Shown here one piece after another: positions 17,835-28,200 of a stretch of 64,000 nt of DNA. The translations under genes were made by a program, and so were the position numbers. Positions within the stretch are counted from its first letter, which is position 1; each line of letters starts with the position of its first letter. The stretch spans positions 5,799-69,798 of the forward strand of contig CAAGEB010000007.1 of assembly GCA_900768705.1 (NCBI GenBank). The letters are read 5' to 3'. The notes under the pieces are model-generated. The model was not told where the DNA came from. It ran no database searches and was given only the letters and a program-made list of their open reading frames with translations. The stretch is from Oscillospiraceae bacterium (lineage in GTDB: Bacteria > Bacillota > Clostridia > Oscillospirales > Ruminococcaceae).

Positions 17835-17854
17835 ATGTCGAAAAGAGGATATAA

Positions 17855-19732
17855 ATGTATAAGCTGGAAGAATACGATGTGGCAGTTATTGGAGCCGGAC
17901 ACGCAGGATGCGAGGCTGCCCTTGCTGCCGCAAGACTTGGACTGAAAACTGCTGTATTTACCTTGTCTTTGGATTGCATTGCCAATATGCCTTGCAATCC
18001 CTGTATAGGAGGTTCGGCTAAGGGTCAGATAGTATGTGAGATTGATTCACTGGGCGGAGAAATGGGGAGAGCTGCGGACGCAACTTTTATTCAGTCCAGA
18101 ATTCTGAATAGGGGAAAAGGACCTGCTGTTCATAGCCTGAGAGTACAGAGCGATAGGGTTAAATATCATACCTATATGAAACAAACTCTGGAGAACACTA
18201 CCAATCTGTTTATAAAACAAGGCGAGGTTGTGGGAGTAGATGTGGATAACGGAAAAGTTACTGCTGTTCGCACAAAGCTTGGAGCTATATATCCCTGTAA
18301 AGCTGCTATTATCACAACGGGAACTTATCTGAACGGAAAAATTCATATCGGAGAACTGAACTATTCCGCAGGTCCGGATAATGTTTTACCGTCAACGGAG
18401 CTTACACAGTGTCTGAAAAATCTGGGACTTTCTATGCGAAGATTTAAAACAGGAACGCCTGCCCGTGTTCATAAGCGTTCAATAGATTTCTCCGTTATGG
18501 AAAAACAGACCGGTGATGAAGAAATAATTCCATTCGCCTTTGATAATGATAAAAAGCTGGAAAATAAAGCAGAGTGCTATGTGACTTACACGAATGCGGA
18601 AACTCATAGAGTTATTCTTGAAAATCTTGACAGATCACCTTTGTATTCCGGCAGAATAGAAGGCATAGGACCTCGATATTGTCCCAGTATTGAAGATAAG
18701 ATTGTAAGATTTAAGGATAAGGAACGACATCAGCTTTTTGTTGAGCCAATGGGAATGGATACTGATGAATATTATTTGCAGGGAATGAGTTCAAGTCTTC
18801 CCGAAGATGTGCAGATAAAATTCCTGAGAACTATTAAAGGGCTTGAAAATGTAGAAATAATGCGTCCTGCCTATGCGATTGAATATGATTGCTGCGATCC
18901 TCTGGAATTATATCCTACTCTGGAATTTAAGAAAATAAGCGGATTATATGGAGCGGGACAGTTTAATTGCACCAGCGGATATGAGGAAGCCGCTGCGCAG
19001 GGTATTGTTGCAGGAATTAATGCTGTGTTGAAAATACAAGGAAAGGAACCTCTTATTCTGGATAGGGCGGGAAGTTATATCGGAACGCTTATTGATGACT
19101 TGGTGACAAAGGGCTGTTCCGAACCTTACAGAATGATGACTTCCCGAAGCGAATTCCGCTTGGTTTTAAGACAGGATAATGCGCCGGAAAGACTGCTCCC
19201 AATCGGCTACAGAATAGGTTTGATTTCTGAAGAACGCTATCAGAGATATTTGGATAATCGGAAACTTCTCGAGAATGAACTTGAGAGAATTAAAAGTGTA
19301 ACCATTCATCCTTCGGAAGAGGTTAATAAGATTTTATCCGAGAGAGAAACCTCCCCTATTACAACAGGTACAAAGCTGTATGAGCTTCTGAAGCGTCCGC
19401 AGCTTACTTATAATGATTTTGCTGATTTTGATACATCCCGTCCTGCGCTTAGTCCGTCTATAATTAACAAACTGGAAATAGAGCTGAAATATTCAGGTTA
19501 TATAAAAATTCAGATTGAACAGATAGAAAAGATGAGAAAGCTGGAAAGCAAGCTTTTACCGCAGAATGTTGATTATAAAACAATCAAGGGTCTTCGTCTT
19601 GAAGCACAGGAAAAGCTGAACAAATTCAAGCCTTTGAATGTGGGTCAGGCAGGGAGAATATCCGGAGTAAATCCAGCAGATGTTTCGGTATTGCTTATAT
19701 GGCTTGCCGGGAAAGGAGAAAATAATGGATAA
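17855..19732 (+). CDS. mnmG: tRNA uridine-5-carboxymethylaminomethyl modification enzyme MnmG
   Basis: The 625-residue FAD protein opens with the Rossmann motif [20 protein letters not shown], then [21 protein letters not shown] and [21 protein letters not shown], all hallmarks of MnmG/GidA. With MnmE it builds the cmnm5 group at U34 of several tRNAs. It overlaps the next gene rsmG by 8 bases, so they are translationally coupled. A parS site precedes it, as expected for this origin-proximal gene. Confidence 0.97.
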   Translation: MYKLEEYDVAVIGAGHAGCEAALAAARLGLKTAVFTLSLDCIANMPCNPCIGGSAKGQIVCEIDSLGGEMGRAADATFIQSRILNRGKGPAVHSLRVQSDRVKYHTYMKQTLENTTNLFIKQGEVVGVDVDNGKVTAVRTKLGAIYPCKAAIITTGTYLNGKIHIGELNYSAGPDNVLPSTELTQCLKNLGLSMRRFKTGTPARVHKRSIDFSVMEKQTGDEEIIPFAFDNDKKLENKAECYVTYTNAETHRVILENLDRSPLYSGRIEGIGPRYCPSIEDKIVRFKDKERHQLFVEPMGMDTDEYYLQGMSSSLPEDVQIKFLRTIKGLENVEIMRPAYAIEYDCCDPLELYPTLEFKKISGLYGAGQFNCTSGYEEAAAQGIVAGINAVLKIQGKEPLILDRAGSYIGTLIDDLVTKGCSEPYRMMTSRSEFRLVLRQDNAPERLLPIGYRIGLISEERYQRYLDNRKLLENELERIKSVTIHPSEEVNKILSERETSPITTGTKLYELLKRPQLTYNDFADFDTSRPALSPSIINKLEIELKYSGYIKIQIEQIEKMRKLESKLLPQNVDYKTIKGLRLEAQEKLNKFKPLNVGQAGRISGVNPADVSVLLIWLAGKGENNG

Positions 19733-20432
19733 AACAGAACAGATTGATTATGTTTTAACTGAGTTTAACTCTGCCGGAATTATAATAAATCGTGAACAGG
19801 CAGAAAAATATGTGATATTATGCAATTATATGCTGAATTACAATAATAAAGTTAATCTTACAGCTATCACGGATTTTCGGGAAGTTGTAATGAAACATTT
19901 TATTGACAGTGTTCTGCCATTTTCCAAGATGGAGATTAAGAATAATTCAAGTATCATTGATGTGGGAACCGGTGCAGGTTTTCCGTCTCTGCCGCTTTTG
20001 ATATATCGTCCGGATCTTAAAGCAACACTGTGCGATAGCCTTGCGAAAAGATGCACCTATCTAGAACTTGTTTGCAAAGAAATAGGAGTATCCGCAGAGA
20101 TCGTTCATTCCCGTGCAGAGGAGCTGGGTCAGAAACGCCGTGAATGCTATGACTACTCGACAGCACGGGCTGTGGCTGCTCTTCCGGTACTTACGGAATT
20201 TTGTTTACCATTTGTCAAAGTGGGCGGTCATTTTGTTGCTCTTAAATCAGTAAATGAATCGGCAGACTCTTCACAGCACGCTGTTTCTGTTCTTGGCGGA
20301 AGTATTGAAGAAATTACTGATTATGATTTGCCGAACGGGGATAAACGGCGGCTGATTATGATAAAAAAAGTAATGCAAACTCCGACAAAATATCCCCGAA
20401 GCTATTCAAATATTACAAAAAAGCCGTTATGA
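19725..20432 (+). CDS. rsmG: 16S rRNA (guanine-N7) methyltransferase RsmG
   Basis: The 235-residue protein shows the SAM-binding motif [17 protein letters not shown] and the KHFIDSVLP block before it, typical of GidB/RsmG, which methylates G527 of 16S rRNA. The ATG at 19725 overlaps the end of mnmG and follows AAAGGAGA. The last codons form half of the terminator hairpin that follows. Confidence 0.95.
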   Translation: MDKTEQIDYVLTEFNSAGIIINREQAEKYVILCNYMLNYNNKVNLTAITDFREVVMKHFIDSVLPFSKMEIKNNSSIIDVGTGAGFPSLPLLIYRPDLKATLCDSLAKRCTYLELVCKEIGVSAEIVHSRAEELGQKRRECYDYSTARAVAALPVLTEFCLPFVKVGGHFVALKSVNESADSSQHAVSVLGGSIEEITDYDLPNGDKRRLIMIKKVMQTPTKYPRSYSNITKKPL

Positions 20433-20443
20433 TACGGCTTTTT
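20417..20443 (+). terminator. Rho-independent terminator overlapping the end of rsmG
   Basis: AAAAAAGCCGT-TATGAT-ACGGCTTTTT; the left arm lies in the last codons of rsmG and the stop codon is in the loop. Confidence 0.8.
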
Positions 20444-20541
20444 CTATTGAATAAAATCACTTATTGTCAGCAAATGCGATTATTTTCTCTGGAAATATTT
20501 TATTTCCTTTGTTATAATTAAGATAACAAAGGAGGATTGTT

Positions 20542-21363
20542 ATGAAAGGTTTATTTAAACAAAAAGAAAAAATTGCAGGTCAGGTTATGATGATTGACAT
20601 TAATTTACTTACCGCAAACAGATCTCAGCCACGGACTGTTTTCGACGAGGCGGAACTTATTTCTCTGGCAGAAAGTATTAAGGAGAACGGAATTCTTCAG
20701 CCTGTTTGCGTCCGAAGAAACGGAGCACTCTATGAGATAATCAGCGGTGAAAGAAGAACAAGAGCAGCATCACTTGCGGGACTTACTGAAATACCCTGTA
20801 TTGTATTAGATGTGTGTGATCAGCAATCGGCAATTCTTGCTCTTATAGAAAATATCCAGCGAAAAAATCTGAGTTATTTTGAAGAATCACTTGCTATCGA
20901 AAAACTTATTTCTTATTATGGACTTACCCAGGAAGAAGCTGCAAAAAGACTTGGCAAAGCACAATCCACCATAGCCAATAAATTAAGGCTTTTACGATTT
21001 ACAGACGCTGAGAGGGAGCTTTTGATTTCCGGTAATCTTTCTGAACGGCAAGCCAGATCTCTTATCAGAATTGAGGACAACGAAAAACGAAAGCGAACAG
21101 TTGATGAAGTAATCCGGCGGAAGTTAAATCTTGAACAAACGGAAGAACTTGTCCGGGATATTTTAAACTCGTGTTCTAAAAAATCACAAACCATAGAAAA
21201 CAAAACTTGCAGACCAAAGATTTTTATTCCGGCAAGGGCGTATATGAATTCATTAAATGCGTTGATTAAGCGTATTAAAGATGATAATATTCCTGTTGAG
21301 ACATCGGCGACAAAATCCGATAATTATTTCGAATATACCTTGAAGTTTCCTATTAATATCTGA
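20542..21363 (+). CDS. noc: nucleoid occlusion protein Noc (ParB-family CTPase)
   Basis: The 273-residue ParB-family protein has the CTP-binding motifs around NRSQPR and SGERRTRAASLAG, and the helix-turn-helix LTQEEAAKRLGKAQSTIANK. Two specificity positions that distinguish Noc from ParB (equivalent to 173 and 179 of Caulobacter ParB) are Gln141 and Lys147, the Noc pattern; the ParB encoded at 22277 has Arg and Ser there. The N-terminus MKGLFKQKEK could be the membrane-targeting helix of Noc. Gene order rsmG-noc-parA-parB equals Bacillus. Noc inhibits division over the nucleoid. A -10 TATAAT lies at 20513-20518 with a weak -35. Confidence 0.85.
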   Translation: MKGLFKQKEKIAGQVMMIDINLLTANRSQPRTVFDEAELISLAESIKENGILQPVCVRRNGALYEIISGERRTRAASLAGLTEIPCIVLDVCDQQSAILALIENIQRKNLSYFEESLAIEKLISYYGLTQEEAAKRLGKAQSTIANKLRLLRFTDAERELLISGNLSERQARSLIRIEDNEKRKRTVDEVIRRKLNLEQTEELVRDILNSCSKKSQTIENKTCRPKIFIPARAYMNSLNALIKRIKDDNIPVETSATKSDNYFEYTLKFPINI

Positions 21364-21368
21364 ATAAT

Positions 21369-21384
21369 TGTTCCACGAGGAACA
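21369..21384. promoter_or_regulatory. parS: parS site 2, one mismatch in the centre
   Basis: TGTTCCACGAGGAACA, identical to the ParB site except for T to A in the central CACGTG. It lies 6 bases after the noc stop codon. Confidence 0.8.
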
Positions 21385-21406
21385 TTTTCGTCATTATGTC
21401 GAATTT

Positions 21407-21422
21407 TGTTCCACGTGGAACT
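21407..21422. promoter_or_regulatory. parS: parS site 3
   Basis: TGTTCCACGTGGAACT, a perfect 14-base palindrome GTTCCACGTGGAAC, 23 bases after site 2 and upstream of the parA promoter (TATAAT at 21462-21467). Confidence 0.92.
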
Positions 21423-21498
21423 TTTTTGTAAAAAGCCCTTTATTTTTTTAAGGAAGTGTGTTATAATGTAAGTATAATTTTTGAAGGGGGAATAGTTT

Positions 21499-22284
21499 TT
21501 GGGAACTGTTATCGGAATAGTAAACCAGAAAGGCGGAGTCGGAAAAACTACGACTTCAATAAATGTAGCCGCTTGTCTGGGTAAGCTGGGAAAAAAAGTT
21601 CTGCTTATTGATTTTGACCCGCAGGGAAATTCAACAACCGGATTTGGTATTAAGAAGAAAACACTGGAATATACAACCTATGATGTTATTGTGGGAGATG
21701 TTAGACCTGAAGACGCAATTCTTGAGACAAGATATAAGAATGTCTCTATAATGCCTGCAACAAATAAGTTATGCGACGCAGAACCTGCGCTTACAAAAAT
21801 GCAGAAGAAAAACTTTCAGCTGAGAAAGGTTATTCTTCAGATAAAGGATAATTACGATATCATCCTGATTGACAGCCTGCCCTCAATGGGTATTCTTGCA
21901 CTTAATACGCTGGTTGCGGTAGATAGAATAATTGTTCCTATGGTGTGTGAGCATTTTGCACTTGAAGGTCTGGCACAGCTTGTAAGAACAGTAAGCATAG
22001 TAAAGTCAAAGCTTAATCCCAATATTGAGATAATGGGAATTCTGCTGACAATGATGGATAAGCGTCTGCTTTCTACAAATGAGATTAAAATTGAGATTAA
22101 GAAATCCTTCCCGAGCTTGATGTTCAAAACTGAAATTCCCAGAAATGTCCGAATCTCGGAAGCTCAGAGCCACGGTGAACCTATAATTTATTACGATAAA
22201 AGTTCAAAGGGTGCCGATACATATATGCGGTTATCAAAGGAAGTATTAATGAAATGCCGTGAAATGGAGAAGAATAATGGCTAA
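21499..22284 (+). CDS. parA: chromosome-partitioning ATPase ParA (Soj)
   Basis: The 261-residue protein starts with the deviant Walker A KGGVGKTTTSINVAACL and has the FDPQGNSTTGFG and LIDSLPSMG motifs of ParA/Soj ATPases. With ParB it segregates the origin and modulates DnaA. The start is a TTG at 21499, 8 bases after AAGGGGG; no ATG fits the conserved N-terminus. It overlaps parB by 8 bases. Confidence 0.97.
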   Translation: MGTVIGIVNQKGGVGKTTTSINVAACLGKLGKKVLLIDFDPQGNSTTGFGIKKKTLEYTTYDVIVGDVRPEDAILETRYKNVSIMPATNKLCDAEPALTKMQKKNFQLRKVILQIKDNYDIILIDSLPSMGILALNTLVAVDRIIVPMVCEHFALEGLAQLVRTVSIVKSKLNPNIEIMGILLTMMDKRLLSTNEIKIEIKKSFPSLMFKTEIPRNVRISEAQSHGEPIIYYDKSSKGADTYMRLSKEVLMKCREMEKNNG

Positions 22285-23131
22285 AAAAACCGAAAGCAGC
22301 TTTAAGGATCTGTTTTATGACAATGATGTTACGGAAGAGCAGGGAAGTCAGACTCTTCGTATCAGCGAGATTGAACCTAATAAAAATCAGCCAAGAAAGA
22401 ATTTTGATACCGAGGCATTAAAACAGCTTGCGGATTCCATAACAGAGCATGGTATAATTCAGCCGCTTATTGTCAAATCAATGCCAAGCGGAAATTATCA
22501 GATTGTTGCAGGAGAACGCCGATGGAGAGCTGCAAAAATGGCAGGCTTGTCGGAGGTTCCGGTGGTTATCAGGGACGATTTGAATGAAGAACAAACTGCA
22601 CAGATAGCGATGATTGAAAATCTTCAGCGGGAAAATCTTAATCCCATTGAAGAGGCTTTAGGATATAAAGAGCTTATCGATAAGTACAATATGACTCAGG
22701 ACAGGCTTGCAAAGGCTCTTGGAAAGGCCCGATCCTCCATTGCAAACAGTCTTGGACTTTTAACATTGCCAAACGGCGTGCAGGAATTGCTTCGGAACGG
22801 AAGCTTGTCGGTGGGACATTGCAAAGCACTTAAAAAGGTTAAGGATCCTGCCCTTATGACCGAGCTTGCACAGAGGGCAGCCGGCGGGGAATTATCTGTC
22901 CGGCAGGTGGAATCTATTGCAAAGCGTGAAACTTCCGATACGGAAGCAGAATCGAAGGAAAAAAACATCAAGCCTCGGCTTACTTATTATACCGAGATTG
23001 AAGTCAGCCTGATGGAATCGCTGGGAACTAAGGTGAGAATTTTTGAGGGAAAAAACGGCAATTTTCTTCAAATTAGTTTCAGTGATGAAGAACAGCTTAA
23101 AGGCATAATGAAACATTTTGTTGATGATTAA
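22277..23131 (+). CDS. parB: chromosome-partitioning protein ParB (Spo0J)
   Basis: The 284-residue protein has the CTP/arginine motifs NQPRKNFD and AGERRWRAAKMAG, ENLQRENLNPIEEA, and the helix-turn-helix QDRLAKALGKARSSIANSLG with Arg152, the ParB-type residue for parS. The C-terminal domain for dimerisation follows a short linker. The ATG at 22277 overlaps the parA end. Three parS sites lie within 5 kb upstream. It is followed after 11 bases by serS. Confidence 0.96.
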   Translation: MAKKTESSFKDLFYDNDVTEEQGSQTLRISEIEPNKNQPRKNFDTEALKQLADSITEHGIIQPLIVKSMPSGNYQIVAGERRWRAAKMAGLSEVPVVIRDDLNEEQTAQIAMIENLQRENLNPIEEALGYKELIDKYNMTQDRLAKALGKARSSIANSLGLLTLPNGVQELLRNGSLSVGHCKALKKVKDPALMTELAQRAAGGELSVRQVESIAKRETSDTEAESKEKNIKPRLTYYTEIEVSLMESLGTKVRIFEGKNGNFLQISFSDEEQLKGIMKHFVDD

Positions 23132-23142
23132 GGAGAAAAACA

Positions 23143-24426
23143 ATGATTGACATTAAATTTTTGAGAGAAAACCCCGACGCAGTTAAAGAAAACATAAAAA
23201 AGAAATTTCAGGACAGCAAGCTGCCGCTGGTTGACGAGGTTATTGAGCTGGATGCAGAGCTTCGCAAAACTATACAGCGTGTGGAGTCTCTTCGTGCCGA
23301 CAGAAATCGTATTTCCAAGGAAATAGGCGGTCTGATGGCAAAGGGTCAGAAGGAAGAAGCTGAAAAGCTGAAAGCTCAGGTCAGTGCTTTTGCCAATGAG
23401 GAAAAGGAGCTTACCGAAAAGCAAAATCAGCTCTCGGAAAAAATAACAAAGGATATGATGGTAATTCCGAATATCATTGACCCCTCAGTTCCTATCGGAA
23501 AGGACGATTCCGAGAATGTGGAAATAACAAGATACGGTGAGCCTAAGGTTCCTGATTTTGAAATTCCGTATCACAGCGAGATTATGGAAAGCCTGAACGG
23601 TTTGGATCTGGACAGCGCAAGAAGAGTTGCGGGAAACGGCTTCTATTATCTTATGGGTGATGTTGCAAGACTTCATTCCGCTGTACTTGCTTATGCCCGT
23701 GACTTTATGATTGACCGCGGCTTTACCTACTGCATACCCCCTTATATGATAAGAAGCAATGTTGTAACAGGCGTTATGAGCTTTGCCGAAATGGACGCTA
23801 TGATGTATAAGATTGAGGGTGAGGATCTGTATCTTATCGGTACATCGGAGCATTCAATGATCGGTAAATTTATTGATCAAATTCTTGAAGAAGATAAGCT
23901 TCCCTATACTCTTACCAGCTATTCTCCCTGCTTCCGTAAGGAAAAGGGAGCGCATGGAATAGAGGAAAGAGGCGTTTATCGTATTCATCAGTTTGAAAAG
24001 CAGGAGATGATTGTAGTCTGCAAGCCTGAGGAGTCTGCAATGTGGTTCGATAAGCTGTGGCAGAATACGGTTGACCTTTTCAGAAGTATGGACATTCCTG
24101 TACGCACGATTGAGTGCTGCTCCGGAGATCTGGCTGATCTTAAAGTAAAGAGCTATGATGTTGAAGCCTGGAGTCCTCGTCAGAAGAAATATTTTGAGGT
24201 TGGAAGCTGCTCCAATCTTGGTGATGCACAGGCAAGACGGCTGAAAATTCGTGTAAACGGCAAGGACGGTAACAAGTATTTTGCTCATACGCTTAATAAT
24301 ACCGTTGTTGCTCCGCCCAGAATGCTGATAGCCTTCCTGGAAAATAATCTGAACGCTGACGGTACGGTTAATATTCCCGAGGTTCTTCGCCCGTATATGG
24401 GAGGGAAGGATAAAATCGGCGGTTAA
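23143..24426 (+). CDS. serS: seryl-tRNA synthetase
   Basis: The 427-residue class II synthetase has the N-terminal coiled-coil tRNA arm (about residues 30-105), motif 2 around SPCFRKEKGAHGIEERGVYR and motif 3 in NNTVVAPPRMLIAFLENN. It charges tRNA-Ser and tRNA-Sec. Placed directly behind parB as in other Clostridia, with no T-box between them because only 11 bases separate the genes. Confidence 0.97.
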   Translation: MIDIKFLRENPDAVKENIKKKFQDSKLPLVDEVIELDAELRKTIQRVESLRADRNRISKEIGGLMAKGQKEEAEKLKAQVSAFANEEKELTEKQNQLSEKITKDMMVIPNIIDPSVPIGKDDSENVEITRYGEPKVPDFEIPYHSEIMESLNGLDLDSARRVAGNGFYYLMGDVARLHSAVLAYARDFMIDRGFTYCIPPYMIRSNVVTGVMSFAEMDAMMYKIEGEDLYLIGTSEHSMIGKFIDQILEEDKLPYTLTSYSPCFRKEKGAHGIEERGVYRIHQFEKQEMIVVCKPEESAMWFDKLWQNTVDLFRSMDIPVRTIECCSGDLADLKVKSYDVEAWSPRQKKYFEVGSCSNLGDAQARRLKIRVNGKDGNKYFAHTLNNTVVAPPRMLIAFLENNLNADGTVNIPEVLRPYMGGKDKIGG

Positions 24427-24449
24427 TTAAAGATTTCAGCGGAGGAAAT

Positions 24450-25151
24450 ATGGCATTTGTTACTTTGAAGGATGTGTACAAGCGTTATCATGTGGGTGAA
24501 GTGACGATAAACGCTGCGGACGGAATGACCTTCGATATTGAAAAGGGCGAATTTACCGTTATTGTCGGACCCTCCGGCTCCGGAAAAACCACTGTTCTCA
24601 ATATGCTTGGAGGAATGGATAACTGCGACGAGGGAGTAATTTCGGTTGACGGAGCAAGGGTTGACAGCTTTAACCGAAAAGAGCTGACAAAGTATCGCCG
24701 TTATGACATTGGTTTTATTTTTCAGTTCTACAATCTTCTTCCAAACCTTACCGCAAAGGAAAATGTTGAAATAGCGGCGCAGACTAATACCGATTTTATT
24801 CCCGCCGAAGAAATTTTGAAGAAAGTGGGTCTTGGGGAAAGAATTAATAATTTCCCCGCCCAGCTTTCCGGCGGAGAGCAGCAGCGTGTTTCCATTGCAA
24901 GAGCGCTTGCGAAAAAGCCTAAGCTTCTTCTCTGCGACGAACCTACCGGTGCGCTGGATTACAATACCGGAAAAATGATTCTGAAGCTTCTTCAGGACAC
25001 CTGTCGGAAAGACGGAATGACGGTTATTCTGGTAACTCATAATACTGCCATAACTCCCATGGCGGACAGGGTTATAAAGATAAAAAACAGTCGTGTTTCC
25101 GACATTACAATCAATGAAAATCCCACTCCGGTTGAAGAAATAGAGTGGTAA
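24450..25151 (+). CDS. ABC transporter ATP-binding protein (MacB/LolD type)
   Basis: The 233-residue ATPase has Walker [17 protein letters not shown], the Q-loop [17 protein letters not shown], signature [15 protein letters not shown] and Walker [13 protein letters not shown], followed by TGKM and the H-switch VTHN. The GALD and NLLP motifs put it in the MacB-type exporter group that works with FtsX-like permeases. Its partner is the large permease at 25225, from which it is separated by a hairpin. Substrate unknown. Confidence 0.92.
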   Translation: MAFVTLKDVYKRYHVGEVTINAADGMTFDIEKGEFTVIVGPSGSGKTTVLNMLGGMDNCDEGVISVDGARVDSFNRKELTKYRRYDIGFIFQFYNLLPNLTAKENVEIAAQTNTDFIPAEEILKKVGLGERINNFPAQLSGGEQQRVSIARALAKKPKLLLCDEPTGALDYNTGKMILKLLQDTCRKDGMTVILVTHNTAITPMADRVIKIKNSRVSDITINENPTPVEEIEW

Positions 25152-25165
25152 AAAGTAATTATAAA

Positions 25166-25200
25166 ACAAGAGGTTCTCGAACAACCTCTTTGTTTGTTTA
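25166..25200 (+). terminator. hairpin between ABC ATPase and permease genes, weak terminator or attenuator
   Basis: ACAAGAGGTT pairs with AACCTCTTTGT around CTCGAAC, followed by the broken T-run TGTTTGTTTAT. Lying inside the operon it may lower permease expression relative to the ATPase. Confidence 0.6.
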
Positions 25201-25224
25201 TATAACTAAATTAGGGTGATAATT

Positions 25225-28200
25225 TTGAAGGCTGTAAATAAAAACACATTCCGTGAGATAATTAAAACCAAGAACAGGTTTCTTTCAATACTGCTGATTT
25301 GCGTGATAGGCGTAGGATTTTTCAGCGGAGTCCGTGCAACCTGCGGTGATATGAAGGTCAGTGCGAATGATTATTACGACGAGCATAATCTTTTTGACCT
25401 GAGAGTAGTATCTACCTTTGGTTTGACCGAGGACGATGTTGAAGCGATTAAGCAGATTGAAGGCGCAGATACTGTCGTGGCTTCAAAATATACGGATATG
25501 GCTGTTCATTACAGCGACAGAGAGTATATCACCAGAATATTTTCGGAATATGATGATAATCTGAATAATATAGAAATAGTTGACGGCAGGGAAATACAGG
25601 AAGCGGGAGAGTGTTTAATTAATTACAGCTTTCTTCATGACGGAATGAAGGTGGGAGACACGGTTTATCTTGAGGATCTGAGTAAAGCCGATGAATTCCC
25701 ACTTAAATACAAAGAGTATAAAATTGCGGGAATATACACAACTCCATTATACATTTCAAAATCCCAGCGGGGCAGTACAAAAATCGGAGACGGTGCAATC
25801 GACGCTTTGATGATTGTTCCGGAAGAGGACTTTACGCAGGATGTTTATACGGAAATTTACATAAAGTCCGAAGCTATGAAAGCAATGCAGTCCTATTCCG
25901 ATGAGTATGAAAAAGCACGGGACAGCTTGACTGATAAATTGGAAGCTATTGGTATTGACCGAAGCAATATTCGCTATGACGAGGTTATCGGTAAGGCACA
26001 GAGAGAAATAGACGACGGCGAAGCAGATCTGGCTCAGGCAAAAATTGACGGTCAGAAAGAGCTGGATGATGCTAAAAAAGAACTGGATGAAGGCAAACAG
26101 AAGATAGAGGACGGCGAAGCAGAGTTATCCGATGCAAAAGCTAAAATTCAAGACGGAAAGAAACAGCTTTCCGAAGCTGAAACTAAGCTGGCTGATGCAA
26201 AAAAAGAAATAGAAAGCGGAAAATCGGAGCTGGCAGAAAACAAGACTAAGCTGGATGACGCAAAGGCGGAGCTTGATTCCGCAAAAAAGCAGTTGGACGA
26301 AGGTCAGAAGCAGCTGGACGAGGGAAAAATAAAGCTTGATGATTCCAAAAAACTGCTTGATGAGGCTCAGGCTGAAATAGACGCCAAAACATCCGAATTG
26401 ACGGCAGGAAGGGAACAGCTGGAGGCGGCGAAAGCACAGTATAATTCCGGAAAAGAGCAGTATGACGCTGCAAAGCAGCAGCTAGACCTTTCCGAACAGC
26501 AGTTGCTGCAGGCAGAAGAATTATACGGAAAGGATAATCCCACACTTATTAAACAGCGGGAAGAATTTGAAGCCGCGAAACAGCAGCTGGAGCAGACAAA
26601 GCTTCAGCTGGACGCTGCTCTTGAACAGATAACAGCAAACGAAGCAGTAATTTCTGCGGGCGAACAGCAGCTTGCTGAGGCACAGAAGCAGGTTGATGAG
26701 GGTACGGAACAGTACAATAAAGGTCTTGCGGAATATAACGAAAAGGCAAAGCTTTATGAAAACAGCAAGACGCAATATGAGAAAGGCTATGCCGAATATT
26801 CCGACGGCTTGAAGCAGTACAATGAGGGTTTACAGAAGATTACAGATGGCGAAGCCGATTATAACTCCGGAATTCAGGCTCTTGAAGAGAAAAGAACAGA
26901 GCTGGAACAGGGAGAAAAGGATTATAATCAGGGTCTGGAGGATCTGGAGGACGCAAAACAGAAATACAGTGACGGGCTGGTTGAATACAATGACGGCGTT
27001 GAGAAATATAACAAAGAAATAGCCGACGCAGAGAAAAAGCTGGCGGACGCCCGTGAAAAAATATCCGATGCGGGAAATGCAAAGTGGTATATCTTTTCCC
27101 GTGATGATAACCCCGGCTATACCGAGTATAAGATGAACGCAGAGCGTATTGACAAAATTTCTGCCATATTCCCGGTTTTCTTCCTGCTGGTTGCAGGTCT
27201 GGTATGCCTTACAACTATGTCCAGAATGGTTGAGGAACAGCGGACGCAGATTGGAACGCTGAAAGCTCTGGGTTATGGAAGAAATGCCATAATGAAGCAC
27301 TATATGAGCTATGCCGTTATAGCGGCGGCAGTGGGCGGAGTGCTTGGTGCGGCTTTTGGGTGCATACTTTTCCCGGGTGTTATTATGTACGCATATTCCA
27401 TGATGTATAATATTCAGAAAATACACTTCCTGTATTCTCCGGATAATCTGATTATTTCGATTTTCTCAATGACTGCGGCAATCGCTCTGACTGTATATTT
27501 CAGCTGCCGCAAGGCTCTTCGGGAAACGCCCGCTTCTCTTATGAGACCCAAAGCACCAAAGGCGGGAAAGCGTATTTTCCTGGAAAAAATACCTTTTATC
27601 TGGAACAAATTCAGCTTTTTTTCCAAGGTTGCTTCAAGAAATCTTTTCCGCTATAAGAGAAGAATGTTTATGACTATTGTGGGTATAGCGGGATGTACGG
27701 CACTTTCTCTGACAGGCTTTGGATTGCAGAATTCAATCAACGATATTGTTGACTTGCAGTATAATAATATATATTTATACAGTGGGTTTATTGCTTATAA
27801 CAGCGAGGCAAAGCTTTCCGAGGTTCAGAGCATTTACGACGACCTGCTTGAATACAATCCGGATACGGAATATACTCAGGCGATGATAAAAAGGTACGAC
27901 ACAAGCCGCAATGAAAACAACTGTCAGGTTTATGTTACCTGCATAAAGGATACAGAAGTATTTGAGAAATTTGTGAATTTGCATAACCGTGTATCGGGCG
28001 AGGAATATTCCATTTCCGACGGTGCCGTTATTACCGAAAAAGCGGCAAAGCTGTTGGGTGCGGATATAGGTGACGAAATAACGCTGACCGTTAGCGACGG
28101 GGTTACAAAAGCAATAAAAATAAGCGGTATTACCGAACAGTATGTAAGTCACTATCTGTATATTTCCGAGGAATTATACAAAGAGTGTTTTGGAACAGCA

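Noticed and set aside
26000..27060. tandem DNA repeat within the ABC permease
   Set aside because: The similarity comes from coiled-coil heptads at the protein level; DNA units vary and no exact tandem repeat is present.
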